NCBI GenBank assembly: GCA_009733575.1
Contig: ML769630.1
Location: 39,207 to 103,206, forward strand
Source of the DNA: Gymnopus androsaceus JB14
Taxonomy: Eukaryota; Basidiomycota; Agaricomycetes; Agaricales; Omphalotaceae
DNA: 64,000 nucleotides
Reading direction: 5' to 3'
The position numbers and the translations under genes are program-made. This document shows positions 34,508-46,181 of the stretch, in pieces. Numbering within the stretch: the first letter of the stretch is position 1; each line of letters opens with the position of its first letter. The notes beneath the pieces are model-generated. The model saw nothing but the letters and a program-made list of their open reading frames with translations. It made no database searches and was not told where the DNA came from.

Positions 34508-34902
34508 AATTCGGGGAATATTACTGAAAACTGATGTAATGAGTTTAGGTTATATAACGATTAAAAAAACAGCGAAGCCACGTACCAATACTCAGGACTA
34601 TTGTGTTTCACTTTTGGCAGTGAATCAGTGATCCTGAGGGGAAGTTATCATGCCCATTGTTCCCACTAGTTTAACGTCGTTGCGGACGACTAATAGGTCA
34701 GACAATGAAAGTAATAATGCCTAAATTGGCAAGTCAAAGCAGCTTCTATCAGTTATGTACAGTATTGCTACAAGAAATATATATACTAGCGACCTTAAAG
34801 CGGTCAAAGCAATCATTATTGTACTAATTGTCCAATCTCAAAGCATGTACTACATTGTTCTATTTCGATACATAGATAGGGTCCAAAATAATAGTTAATA
34901 AG
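34508..34902. other. Spacer between two KDZ1 genes
   Basis: No coding signal. It should hold the promoter of the 243-aa gene and the 3' end of the Spt5-like gene; no defined motif was recognised. Confidence 0.4.
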
Positions 34903-37900
34903 TTAGTCGTACTGGGCCATATACGCTCGGTATGCTTCATCCTGTAGAGGTTTAATTGCTGCGATTGCCAGTTGGTGTTCATCAGCCTTTTCTGGAACTA
35001 CAGCGAGATCGGCCTGACACACCGCCACAGGTTCCTTATCACGAACGATTTCCTCTCCATACTTGTTTTTTGGTAAGGAGACCAAACGAACAAACTGCAA
35101 CACAATTTGGTTTGCGACGTTGACGTAAAGACGACGACCCAGATGCCCAACATGTTCCTCGGGGCCTCTAGCTATCATTAACAGCTTGTTGCAGGTGTGA
35201 GGCATGGTAAAACCATAAGAACAAACGTCATATGGAATATTCCACTCATCCAGCATCTGTGGGGGGAGCTTTCCTCCAGGACCCTTGGCTTTAACAACGT
35301 ATTCGAAGACATTCTTTCCCTCAGGACCAGCCTTAATCTTCACCTCTCTATTCTCCTCGTACCCATAAACAGGTACTTCTAACACTCCACGCGGGTTGTA
35401 GCGCCTGAGAAGGGGATTGGTGATCCAGTGCTCTGGGATCGGTGTGTGACGACGAAGGCTGAGTGGACTCCTCCCGCTGACATACTGGCGATTAGCTTCA
35501 TCTTCCTTTCTCTTCCTCCTCAGCTGCTCTTTCTCCACTTCACCACGTCTTTTCTGCTCTGCCTCCTCCTCCACTTCCTGACATCGTTGCTTCTCGGCCT
35601 CCAATGCCTCTTTCTGTCTCTCGCGCTGTTCCTGCTCCACGAGGTGTTTCCGCAAAAGTTCAGCCATCTCTGGTGACAAGTCTGGAAGTCTTTTCCCATC
35701 GACTATGAGCTTGCGTAGCTCCAGCAACGAGTATCTCGGATTGTAGGACGACTTGAAGTTGTAGTGGGAGTGGAAGGCGATTGGAGGTTTGTCGGGCCCG
35801 TTATCGTGTAGGAAACGACCGCTGACACTTCGACGAACACGATCGTAGTCAACCCGGATGTCTGGTACGTTTCGCAAGTCCAAACGCACAACCACTGCCA
35901 AGCCACTGACCATTGTATCATCACGGTCAACAGAGACGACACGGCCTGTGGCTCCCTTGTGCTCCTGTCCTGCAACTCCATCCGTCAACTCGAGGTTCCC
36001 GGTAATTTTGACAGTCCAGCCAATCCAGGGGGCACGTCCGGTAGATAGGTCAGTATCCTCTCCTGTCAGAGGACTGGTACCTCGTGGATCTGAGACGCGG
36101 AAGACAGATCCAACAACGTCTGGTCTCTCTGGTAAGAATATTTTCGGAGCAAGCGAAACATTGGTGAGGCTGTTGGGATGGAAGGCGATAAGATTGGGAA
36201 ACTCGGAGAACTGGATATCAACTCGGTCCACTTCATTGTAGACATGGACTACAGACCCGTATTTCCCAACTAGAGAGACCCGTTCGTCAACCAAACTTGG
36301 TGCAACGCCGAGCTCAGTGGATTTCCGCGAGCCGTAAAGTACTCGTATCTCATCTCCTACCCGCATCTTTTTCAGCAAAAACAAATGAGGGATGGGCACC
36401 AGCCTACCGTCGACTGAAGCGTCCGTGAGGAATTTTACAATGCAATCACTGAGGCCGATTTCCTCAATGACCCCTTCAGATGGCTTTCGCTGACGAAGCT
36501 CACTAGCTACTTCGTTGGTCAAGTCCCCGCTAATTGCAAAACTCGACGAGACAACGACTCGCTCTAGGCTGGAGAATGACCACGAGGTCGGAAGAGGTAC
36601 CCTGCTCTGCATAAATTCACCAGCGAAGGATTGCGCGCCCTGAGTTTCAACGAAATGCAGGAAATCATTGTCCGATATCGTTTTCGCCACTGTGAGGTCA
36701 GAAAACTTGACAACAGCAACAGCCAGTCCATTTATGATACTCTGCCCGTTCAACTTATATTCCTTCCCCTCATGTTCGCATGTCTGAGGTTCTTCACAGT
36801 AAAAACAGCTCGCGATAGAGAATTTCAAGTTATTGCGCTGAGCGAACAAGGGAATCGGAGTGAGGCCAATCGGAACTTTGGGAGGTCGAGAATGGAGTGC
36901 GCGTTTGCGTTTGATCGATTCTGCACCTTTCGGGATAGAGTATCCACCAGCTGTGAACGACGAGTCTGTCGCTGTCTCGGATGATGTTGCCTCACGCACA
37001 GTCTTTAGTTTCTTGCGAGACACGGTCCCAACATTGATCCTAGGCAAGAAACCCATAAAACATTCCATCGCTCTATCGAAAGACAACCGACCAACTTGTC
37101 CTCTATAATGATCCCTACATCGCCGGCGTAACGGCCTTTCTTAGGGATTGCCCACGTACCCGGCTGGAAAACTTGCTGCTTGTAGGCTGCATTGCTATTC
37201 CAGCCTACTATACGTTTGTGGACAGGAATGGGGATCTTCGACCTTTGTGAAAAGACTGGTACGGGGTGTTTCTTCTTAGCGAGGAGCTTTTCCTCCACCC
37301 GTAGACCATCCTTAGTGGTGTCACGAAAGAAAGCGTACTGTTGCTTCTCTGGGATATATAAAGCCCTCGATGAGAGCCAAGTACGTGGCGAGAGGATAGT
37401 TGCGAGGCGACAAGGACGTCGCGCGAACATATAGTCCGCCATCTCGAAAGGAGGGAAAAGCACCACGCAAGCTTCTGGGAGCAACACCAGCAGCAACATC
37501 CTTTGTGATGCGTTCGATTATAGAGGTCTCTCGGCCAACCTGAAAACACATTTGGTCAGCGAGTAGTTACGTTATTGAAGAAAGTAATAAACTTACAAAA
37601 CAGCGAACATGGTATACTCCGTATTTGTCCCAGAGCTCAGATTGACGCAGCGTCAAGTTGAAATAGTTAAGGAGGTCTTTCTGTTCCCAGTCTAGTTGCG
37701 CATCCGTATAGTCATCAACGATATCTAAAATATCGCGAACTTCATCATCGTCGTGTGATAGATAATCTTCGTGGTCGTTCTGTCATCGTAACCGTTATGT
37801 ATTGGCTCATTTTCGCGAGCTTCGATTCGTATTTGTGCATACTCCTCCGAGTGCTTGTCGTGTATGGCCAGAATGCGATCCAGCATACCGATCCACTTCT

Positions 37901-38847
37901 GCCAACAGAGAGTTCGTCCAACTCTTTTCGAGCATGAGCTGGATCCCTCCACTCAAAGAGACAGTGAGTGAGTATGTACCAGGCGTACAGTTCATCATCA
38001 CAAGAGATGGCCGAGTCGTAAACTGGATCATGGGTATCTAAAAGCGTCTGTAGAGCCTGTATTTCCTGCTCATCATTTATACCCTCCCCTATGCCGATTG
38101 ACTCGATACGCTTCCATACCGAAGCCCATTCTGCGTCCAAGGCATCATCGCAATTAAGCGACTTGAGTGCTTCGAAGGCATCACTCGGGTTCAGTTTATT
38201 GATAAAAAATTGGTGCAAGATACCCCAGCCTTTAGTGACTCGGTTGTCCGGCGCAGGAGGTAGATGAAGCTGGGTTTGCGATGCCAAGTATGCTTCTACC
38301 GACGGGAGGTAATGAGATAATACCGGATTGCGCGGAAGGAGGTGCGGATGTGCGTGAAGGAAGAAGAGTAGCAGATGCAGGCGAAGGAGGAGTTGCAGGA
38401 TCGGCGGAAGGAGGAGATAGATGGACTAATAACTTGTGGAGCAATAAGCTCTGTATCGACGGTAGGCAGAGGTCCTTCGTCCTCAAGATCGGACAATTGC
38501 AAACGCAGGCGTCCTTCCTGAGGGAGACCGAACAGGGACAGGAGAAGGAGATCGACGCCGAACAGCTGCTGCCTTCTCTTGCAGCCATCTGTTCGCTATA
38601 GCCTGAACAGGGTCTTTGTAGTTAGCAGGACGGAGTGCTACGCTTTCAGCTTGCTGGCGGCTCCGTTCTCCAGTCCTCCAATGCGATAAAGTTCGTCTCC
38701 CCGTCAGAATAGCCATCGTAATCGATTTCTTCGTCCTCAGACTCGGCAGCTTCGTCGCAAATGAAACTTTTAAGCTTAAAAATAAAATAAAAATGTGAGT
38801 CAAGTAAGTCGGTACGAGATACGTACCAAACGGTCCTTAGAGGCCAT
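34903..38847 (-). pseudogene. Spt5-like NGN/KOW gene of KDZ1, N-terminal part frame-disrupted
   Basis: Exon 1 is 38847-38827 (MASKDRL). A second exon from 38774 reads SFICDEAAESEDEEIDYDG, an acidic N-terminus as in Spt5. A TGA near 38658 and frame changes to 38290 follow. 38287-37740 gives HLPPAPDNRVTKGWGILHQF. The NGN-like domain runs from YGVYHVRCF (about 37600) across an intron (GTAAGT to TTTCAG) to VGRETSIIERITKDV and GGLYVRA. A KOW-like stretch follows (PGTWAIPKKGRYAGDVG, about 37150). From about 37095 a 727-codon open frame runs to 34903. It has a Cys cluster (CFYCEEPQTCEHEG), barrel-like GKYGSVVHVYN and GATGRVVSVDRDD, and a charged helix (about 35500-35680). Spt5 binds RNA polymerase II; a polymerase-facing role for this passenger is inference. 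Lesions could be assembly indels. Confidence 0.65.
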
Positions 38848-40445
38848 AAGCGCCAACGAGCAGCCTGTACAATAGAGAATGGTCAGCAGTTGAGTAGACA
38901 AACGGAGAAGCATGGGCTGTCCTAGGCCCTTCAAGCGAAAGAGCATAGTCTCTCTCCGCTTATTTCGTCTTTTCGACGTTCTGTACGCTCATTTTTTTTG
39001 GCCTTAAGCCTTTCTTACGACGTACAGAAGGTTTTAATTTACTCTTCTAAAACTATTCTATAGTACGACGAGCGGGAGGCGGACTTACCGTAGCTGGCGC
39101 GCAGCGGACTTGAGCGTCGGAAGTAAAGTCGAAAATGATTAGTCAGCGTTGCACTGCTCGAGATGCTTGGGACGATTTTTTTTTCGGTGACTCACCATAG
39201 CATGTGAGGTGGTGAGTCACCGAAAAAAAAATCACCCCAAGCATCTCGAGCAGTGCAACGCTGACTAATCATTCCGTCTCTTTTCCTGAACTCCCATCAT
39301 CGTCTCGGCTGCGCGCATATTCTCTTCGTCGCTGTCGACGTTCAGCAATACTGGTCCTTTACCGACCCGGAGTACTTGAGAAGTCATTCAGAGTGGGCTG
39401 TTGAGGCGACGACCAAGTGCGTCTCTCGTTCTGATTTCGACATATTAACTCAACCTGTTGATTTTAGATGACTCTCCATCTGAATTGGCGGCGCTTGTTA
39501 CATCGTTCGTAAGTCTTTCAGCTTGACTCGATTCAGTTGACGTCTGCCGATTATTTTTATAGTGCAAGTAATTGGGGAGCGTGGAGCGATTAAACCCAAC
39601 GGTGGTTACTCAACGGTAGGTAAGATAGCAATTGTGCCGCTTTGCTCTAGCTGACGCGTAATTTAGGAATTTTATATTCGAGTTAAGCCTCTTCTTGAGG
39701 TTTCGTTCAATCATTCTGGCTACGATTTTAGTTTTGGGGCGCAGGGTGCTACGTCAGTGCGTTCGCCACTGTTTTTCATAATGCCGCTGCTCACTGAATG
39801 CTCTCATTTAGCTGGGTCGCTGCTGCTTCGCTTGCGGGTTGCAAGTGGTTTATTTACGAATTCCCAAGTTGTATGAAGCTAGAGGGACCTTCTCCGCCTA
39901 CAGAATCGAAGGCAATGTGGATCATTTAACTACACTTTGTCTCATCTATTGTTATCTCCTCAATTTACATTGTATTTCAACGTCATACATTATGTAGCTG
40001 CTCCATCGTGTAGATTTCTTGATTGTAGAATAATGGGTCCGTTCTTATTGGTCGGTAGAGGGTTCGACCCTCCACGATACGTATCTGCTCACTTTTACAA
40101 TACACAAGGCCTCGATATCGTCACGGGCCAGCAATCTTTGGAAACAACTATAAAGTATTATATATAATTTATAAATAACATTCGAGTGCCCTTTCACGAT
40201 TGATAGAACTGCTTTGACTTTCCTTTTTGAGCAAACATTAAGTGGCAGGCCACACCGCATGGTCCGCAATGACCTTAAACTACAATGAGGGCTCGGGAGC
40301 ACATGGGCCATGAGCTACAGTGATAATCCATTGTTCTTCAGGCCAGGTAAGTCCTCCGTGTGACTTTTTTACTTGCTAATATTCCTACACTTCGCAGATA
40401 ACGCTACCTACTCGTTAATCACCAACTTTACGCCTTACTCTATCG
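38848..40445. promoter_or_regulatory. Divergent intergenic region of KDZ1
   Basis: It separates the Spt5-like gene (minus) from the WNxFQ gene (plus), so it should hold both promoters. It contains the long palindrome at 39134-39273 and small ORFs without recognisable content. Some intron-like GTAAGT/TTTAG pairs (39500-39800) suggest a spliced 5' leader or an unrecognised small gene. Nothing further can be supported. Confidence 0.5.
39134..39273. repeat. 63-bp-arm palindrome (KDZ1 type)
   Basis: Arms 39134-39196 and 39211-39273 pair except for two adjacent transitions, around a 14-base loop. The arms hold GATTAGTCAGCGTTGCACTG, CTCGAGATGCTTGGG, a T9/A9 run and GGTGACTCACC. The sequence differs from the KDZ2 palindrome, but the TGACTCAC core next to the loop and the A/T run are shared. 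Confidence 0.95.
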
Positions 40446-43400
40446 ATGGTGCACACTCGCCATACGCAACAAGTATCCGACGTCAACAAAGCTAAAACTC
40501 GGGCAGGAAAAGCTCGAGCTAAAGCTGATCCTCCGAGGTTGGTGATGGAATCCGTCACCTGTTCATGTTCCTCGCAAGAAAGCTAGCAAGGACCCTAAGA
40601 TCCTGCGAGAGGGCTGGGCTCTTCTCAAAGGATACTTTGACAACGTCCCGGGGGTCGACACAGATACTGTCAACGAATTTCTCAGCAAGATGGACAATCC
40701 CATCGAGGTGCAGTTGCGTCCGATGTTCTCCAAAATCATGGAACTAGAACCTGGAGAAGCCGAGGCGAGGATTGCTGTGGGTCAGGAAATTCGATGCTGC
40801 AATCGCAGAGCTTGGCTCTGTCGAATGTCGCCGCAGGTCAAGAAGCTTGTGAAAGGAAAGGCCAAAGGTGAGATCGACGTTTTAAAAATTGCGAAACATT
40901 GCTTATTCTCGGCTAAGGTAAACGACGCAAGACTACTTTTAGACCGTCTTTTCAGCAGGAGGATTCAGCTTCACGTCCTCCGTCTAACGTTCCAATGGAC
41001 GACGTGGAGGACTCGGCTTTACGCCCTCCGTCCAACGTTCTAGCGAATGCAGGCGTCGATAGCCAACCGAATCTTTTTCCTGATTCACCTACTCGTACAC
41101 CGGAACCTGGCCCGACACCTCCGCCCAGTAATAGGACAAGGGCTTGGGATGACGGGCTCAGGGTTGAGATGACCATGGCCTATGAAATGGACACAGGAAC
41201 AGCGGAGGCGGTCGACGCCAGGATGGGAGAGTACCTCGACACGCTGAACACTCCGAGGGTGTCCAAGGAATCTAGAAAAGAGCTTATCTTAGCAACGAAG
41301 AAGGCGTTTGTACCTCGCTTCGCTGCTATCAGTGCGGAGGAGCGGGTCCCAGACACTCCTGGAAGCCTTGTACGTGCATTCGATGAACTATCTTTACGTT
41401 TACGTGCGAGAGAGCCGTCGCACAGTCCGTCTCGCGCACCATACCAAACTGGTGGACTCCCATCTTCTAGCGTCCCGCCGTCCTCTCCGTGTCCAATAGA
41501 TCGATCGTATGGGGACGAGGAGAAACACGAGGAAGACGTTCAGGCAGTTGAACTCGTGCAGGAGCCGGAGCAGGAGCAACGTCAGCAATTGCCATCGCGT
41601 ACTCTCCTTGATGAACCTTTGGGGGCAATAGAAAATGCGCGATTGCAATCCACGAAGGATCGACGATGGAAACTCCTGGAGCTTGCCAGCAATAAATTGA
41701 CTGCTCCATCTCAGGCACATTCTAAAGAACCAGTCAAAGTTCCTGCGAGGTCGAAGAAAGCTGCGAGAGCACCCAGTAAGACGACCAAGGAGCATTTGCC
41801 CACTCTGCCTCCGAGGAAAGGGGTTGCTGTGCGAAAGATGAAAGCATCTGTATCGAGAACCAACGGCGTTGATGATATTGACGAAGAAGACGAAGAGGAG
41901 GAGGAGGAGGTTAGCTCGAAAAAAAGGGGGGGACGGTTATCGAGGTCGGTGATTGCTCAAGCACAGGCCATTCGTCAAAAGTATCAGGACGATCTGCAAG
42001 CTTTGGCCGATAAGGAAGGCAAGACGTTCACCGCCATCCTATCAGCCATTGGTGATACGGTGTCTGATACGAGGTCGCTGAATCCCTGGAATGCATTTCA
42101 GGCGTATGCGACGCATCCTGACGGACTGGGAATGACAAAAGCACAGGACGAATCGACTGCTCATTTCAAGAAACGCATTCGTGAAGCATATCGCAACAAA
42201 TGTGAGGGGGTGGATGATGTTGAGGAGGAATTCGCGGAGATCCTCGAGTGGTACTCAACCGCAATCACGAGCCAAACGGCTCAGAAACGTTTAGAGGGAC
42301 TGTCAGAGAAACAACTAGTCAAAATAGCGGGACCTTTCAACAATAGGGTATGTTTTGATCTTGTCTGTTTACTCCGCTAACTCATTATCTGCGCTTACAG
42401 GGACGACAAGTTTGGGAAACGTATCAGGTCTCATGTTTTGGATGGATCGTTGACGGCCTCTCAGCACGAGCAGTCGCGTTCGGCTCGGATCCCTACTACC
42501 TCGGTATGAAGGAGGATAACCCATCGCAGATGCGGGACCAGTGTATTGATTACGGGACAATGATCCATACCCAGCTCATGCGCAAGAAGCAAGGCGCGTC
42601 GCTCGATCCACAAAAGCAGAGGATCATCAACAAGTATATGGGTGATAAATCGAATAAGGCAACGCTACGTGCTTTAGTGAAGGATATCTGGGTTCACAAC
42701 TTACGTGAGTTATTTTCTCCTTTATTGATCTTCTTTCTCTGAATGTTGAGGCGAATTTCAGAAATGTTGTGCCCAAACAGCAAAATCACTCGAATGAAAT
42801 GGGGTCCCGCTTTCGCCGATATGTGTTATAGGGAGAAAGTGAAACTCGTGAATTACCCCCGGGGACTGAAAGCCATTGGGGCGCCAGGTGGTCTTGCAGC
42901 AGTTTCAGGAATCCAAAAGAACGCCCTCAAAGTGATTGTAGGTGATCGAATTCGTTTTTGGCAACAGGAAGCGCGAGCGATGAGTCGGGAGGGATTGGGG
43001 GATAGCCAGGAGGAAGGTATGGCATCTTTGTGGGCTGACGGCGATGACGACGATGACGGTCGCAAGCCTACCGAGCTGTTTGAAGAGGACCTTTGTCAAT
43101 TTGTCCCTTGGGATGAAGGTGAGTTTATTGGTTAATTGTGTGGACGCACTATCCAACACAGTCCATTTATTTAGATGAAAAGGCTCTAAGTTATCAAGAT
43201 AGAGCAAACGTTGGGATCGTAACGCAGGTGTCTCTGGACGGTAAAGATCCTTTGGTGCTAACCAAGGTTCTTCATTCAAAATCGTACGTTGCAGCTATGA
43301 AAGTGCAACGGCTCAAGGTTGTCGGTGGAGATGATACAGAGGAAGATGCCTCAGAGCGAGAGGCGGACAGCGCGGTTCTTGAAGAGGATGCAGATGAGTC

Positions 43401-44136
43401 TGACATTCCAGTCGCTCCTCCACCCACAAGAAAGCATCGTGTACCTACTGCTGCTCCGCCAGCAAAGTCGAGGGCTGCAGAAGAGGACTCAGAGGAAGAG
43501 GAGTCTGTCGCCCCTGTGCCTACAACGAAGCGCCGGGTACCTATTACTGGTCCGCCAGCAAATTCGAGGGTTGCGGAAGAGGAGTCCGTCGTCCCTGTGC
43601 CCACGAAGAAGCGCCGCGTAGCTATTGCTGCTCCGCCAGTGAAGTCAAGGGTTGCGGAAGAGGACTCAGAGGAGTCCGTCACTCCTGTGCCCACAAAGAA
43701 GCGCCGCGTACCTACTGCTGCTCCGTCAGCAAAGTCGAGGGCTGCGGAAGAGGACTCAGAGGAAGAGGAGTCCGTCGCCCCTGTGCCCACAAAGAAGCGC
43801 CGCGTAGCTATCGCTGCTGAGGAAGAGGAGTCCGAGGAAGAGGAGTCCATTGCTCCTGTGCCCACGAAGAAGCGCCGTGTCCATACTGCTCCTCAGCCAG
43901 CGGAGGAAAAACGGGATGTAAGCAAGGATTTAGAAAACGGACGGCCGAAAAAGCGAGCACAAGTTGATCAGAAGGTTGGGAAGATGAGTGGTAGTGGTTT
44001 GAAGGTCTCTAATGATCAGGGAGGGCTAACAGGAGCACTAGGGAAGAAACGCAAGCGTGATGAGGATGGCCCTGGGGCTGTAACTCGAGCCCCAAGACCT
44101 ATAGCAAATCTTCCGAAACGTAGGAACAACACTTAA
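40446..44136 (+). CDS. WNxFQ-family nuclear protein of KDZ1; N-terminal frameshifts
   Basis: The likely start is the ATG at 40446 (MVHTRHTQQVSDVNKAKTRA), parallel to MAKTRAMAKVSAVDKAKTRG in the paralogue at 46182. Frame changes near 40560 and 40790 disrupt the N-terminus; an intron (GTAAAC to TTTCAG) ends at about 40955. From 40995 the frame is open. Exons are to 42347, 42401-42704, 42762-43118 and 43175-44136. Order: Ser/Pro-rich part, acidic run with basic SSKKRGGRLSR, helix-rich domain with LNPWNAFQAYATHPDG (about 42080), a VSCFGWIVDGLSARAVAFGS domain, and a tail with five or so repeats of PVPTKKRRV-type basic motifs (43520-43890), NLS-like. I recall such WNAFQ proteins as greatly expanded in Agaricomycetes; function unknown. 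Its 3' end lies 140 bases from the right motif array. Confidence 0.75.
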
Positions 44137-44274
44137 GTGTTATATCATTTTAGGATAGTATTGTGTATCTGTAGAATATGTCAATGTACTTAGGTAGCTG
44201 TTTCTTAGGTAGTTTATGCCTGTATGAATATATTTGACTCGTAATTATCAATATATTGTGATCTACTAAGTGAG

Positions 44275-44624
44275 GTGGACAGCTGCCCTATATACTGACT
44301 TGAGTGGGCAGCTGCCCCATATACCAACTTGACTGCCCCATATATCAACTTGAGTGGGCAGCTGCCCCATATACCAACTTGAGTGGGCAGCTGCCCCATA
44401 TACCAACTTGTGTGGGCAGCTGCCCCATATACCAACTTGAGTGGGCAGCAACTTGAGTGGGATTTATTGGTATCTTTGTTGATATACATATAGTGTGGCA
44501 CTAACTAAGGTGGGTAACTGCCCCAGATTATGTATATACTTATATGTTGGTATCTTTGGTAATATAAATATTATGGATGCATATAGTGTGGCACTAACCA
44601 AGGTGGGCAATAGGCAATAAGGTC
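44275..44624. repeat. Subterminal GGGCAGCTGCCC array, right
   Basis: Tandem units GGGCAGCTGCCCCATATACC plus AACTTGAGT occur at 44305-44450 (five to six units). The array mirrors the left one. Confidence 0.9.
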
Positions 44625-45054
44625 ATCAATGGTCAGATCCATGGCCAGCAACATGGGCAGCTGCCCTGAAATATCAGGTAGTATTGTGTCAGTAAGATAA
44701 TGTATCATCTGCTCATGAAATTAATGAAAAATATATTTAAAAATGATGGGAGGAACCCAGGACCAATTGGTGAAAAATGGCAGGCAGCTGCCCAGAGGGA
44801 CCCCAGACACCTGTGACATGTGACAAGTCGGGCAGCTGCCCAGCCCTGATCAGGCAGCTGCCTGGTAGGCAGGGCAGTGATTTTGATCAGGACAGGATTG
44901 GTGGGCTGCTGCCTGGAAAAATTGGGCACAGGTGGGCAGCTGCCTCACTGAAATATTGGCTGGGCAGAATGCCCAAAAAAGTAACCTCTTAGGATAGTTT
45001 AGGTACATCAGTTTTCTATCCTAACTAGGTCATATATAGTGGTTGCCTGAAGTG
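44625..45054 (-). repeat. KDZ1 right terminal inverted repeat
   Basis: Reverse complement of 28874-29305. It ends GGTTGCCTGAAGTG at 45054, followed by the target duplication TGTCCCAA. Confidence 0.9.
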
Positions 45055-46181
45055 TGTCCCAAAGGTTTGGTAGTCGTACTTCCGTGTCGTTCTCGTTACT
45101 GACAATGCTAATAGACTGCGACTCTTTGTTGTGCGGGCTTTGTCGGTGGACTTCACTGGTCTCAGGTACGTGGTCATTGAATTCTCGTCGTTTTACATTC
45201 TGATATCGAAGTAGTCACTTCATATCTTACGCTTCTGCAATGTCATCTCCCCCTCCGCCCTGTCGACTGCCTTTGGTCGTCTCGTTGGTCAACGCCCCCA
45301 TAATTACACATCGAGTCGGTCTATTGTCCGTAAGGTATTGTCAGTCGTACTTCGCCGTCGTCATCGTTGCTGACAATGCTGCTAGAGTGTCAATGTGCGT
45401 CGTGCGTGCTTCAACGATGGTGGAATTTACTGGTTTGAAGGTATGTCGTTGAGTTCTCATTGCAATGATTTACAGTCTAATAACGTTGCAGTCATTCCAC
45501 AATCTCTTTCATACTCTGCTCTTCTACAAAGCCACGTTCAACTCACTATTCACCTTCTCATAGGTAAGTCGTACTCAGCTGCTTATCGACAACTAAACTG
45601 CTGACCGCCGTTGGTTGTCTCGCTAGTCCCCACGCATTGTTCTTCCCATTACCCTCACCATTCCATTCTCGATAAGCATTTGCAAATGCGGAACCGTTCA
45701 TCTTCATCGCCGTTCTTTTAATGCGCCCACCACTTGTTTCTGTAAAGCTCGTCCGGTATTATTAGCAACCGTTAGTACTAGCAGTAGTGATAGAACGCAC
45801 CGTTGCGTAATAATAATGATCTTGGATTTTATGAAAAATCTATCTATCAGTAGTACCAGTATACGTAGTGTTTTGTAACAATGAATGAGGAAATTCAATT
45901 AAACTAAAAACAATTGTTTGTGCCCAAATTTGTCCAGTCAAAGCTGTACATAAATTTCCACTTTTGGGAAAGAATGAACTGTGGTCCAAAACGACCCTAA
46001 ACTAATGAGACAATCGGAAGTGGCAATGTCTTGTATAGAAGGACAATGGCTAAGCTCTACGCTCGATTTGCATATGAACCAGTCATAGAACAATTGGTAT
46101 GGTCCTTATCTCACTCAAGCGTTTACACTCACCAACTTCACAATTCACTCAGATCTCACTTTCAAAACGACACTGTCTGTT
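45055..46181. other. KDZ2 sequence right of the KDZ1 insertion; 270-bp direct repeat
   Basis: From 45072 (AGTCGTACTTCCGTGTCGTT) to about 45205 the sequence is repeated, diverged, at 45342-45475. The second copy also matches across the insertion point. Its upstream text (CACATCGAGTC, ATTGTCCGTAAGG) resembles left flank plus right flank joined (CATCAAGTTC, CGTCCCAAAGG). Short intron-like signals are present but no gene was recognised. It should include the promoter of the gene at 46182. Confidence 0.5.

Larger units (their letters stand above)
28874..45054. mobile_element. Complete KDZ-superfamily transposon (KDZ1)
   Basis: The 16,181-bp element starts CACTTCAGGCAACC and ends in its reverse complement GGTTGCCTGAAGTG. 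It is bounded by CGTCCCAA (28866-28873) and TGTCCCAA (45055-45062), an 8-bp duplication differing by one CpG-type C/T change. Zisupton, a KDZ member, makes 8-bp duplications. TIRs are near-identical for about 430 bp. Inside are the KDZ transposase (minus), a 243-aa gene (minus), an Spt5-like gene (minus) and a WNxFQ-family gene (plus). Both ends are loaded with GGGCAGCTGCCC. The intact transposase and near-intact target duplication suggest a fairly recent insertion. Boundaries are read directly; KDZ identity rests on transposase motifs. Confidence 0.85.

Noticed and set aside
40030..40110. A tRNA-like GGGTTCGACCC near 40066
   Set aside because: The TTCGA loop is flanked by only four pairing bases with the wrong loop size, and no acceptor, D or anticodon arm can be drawn.
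43272..43865. 197-codon minus-strand open frame opposite the WNxFQ gene tail
   Set aside because: Mirror of the repeated PVPTKKRRV coding units on the plus strand; the plus frame has splice-supported context.
28874..45054. Presence of a TET/JBP dioxygenase gene, which is known to travel with some KDZ elements
   Set aside because: No HxD...H dioxygenase-like pattern or matching ORF was found among the cargo genes.
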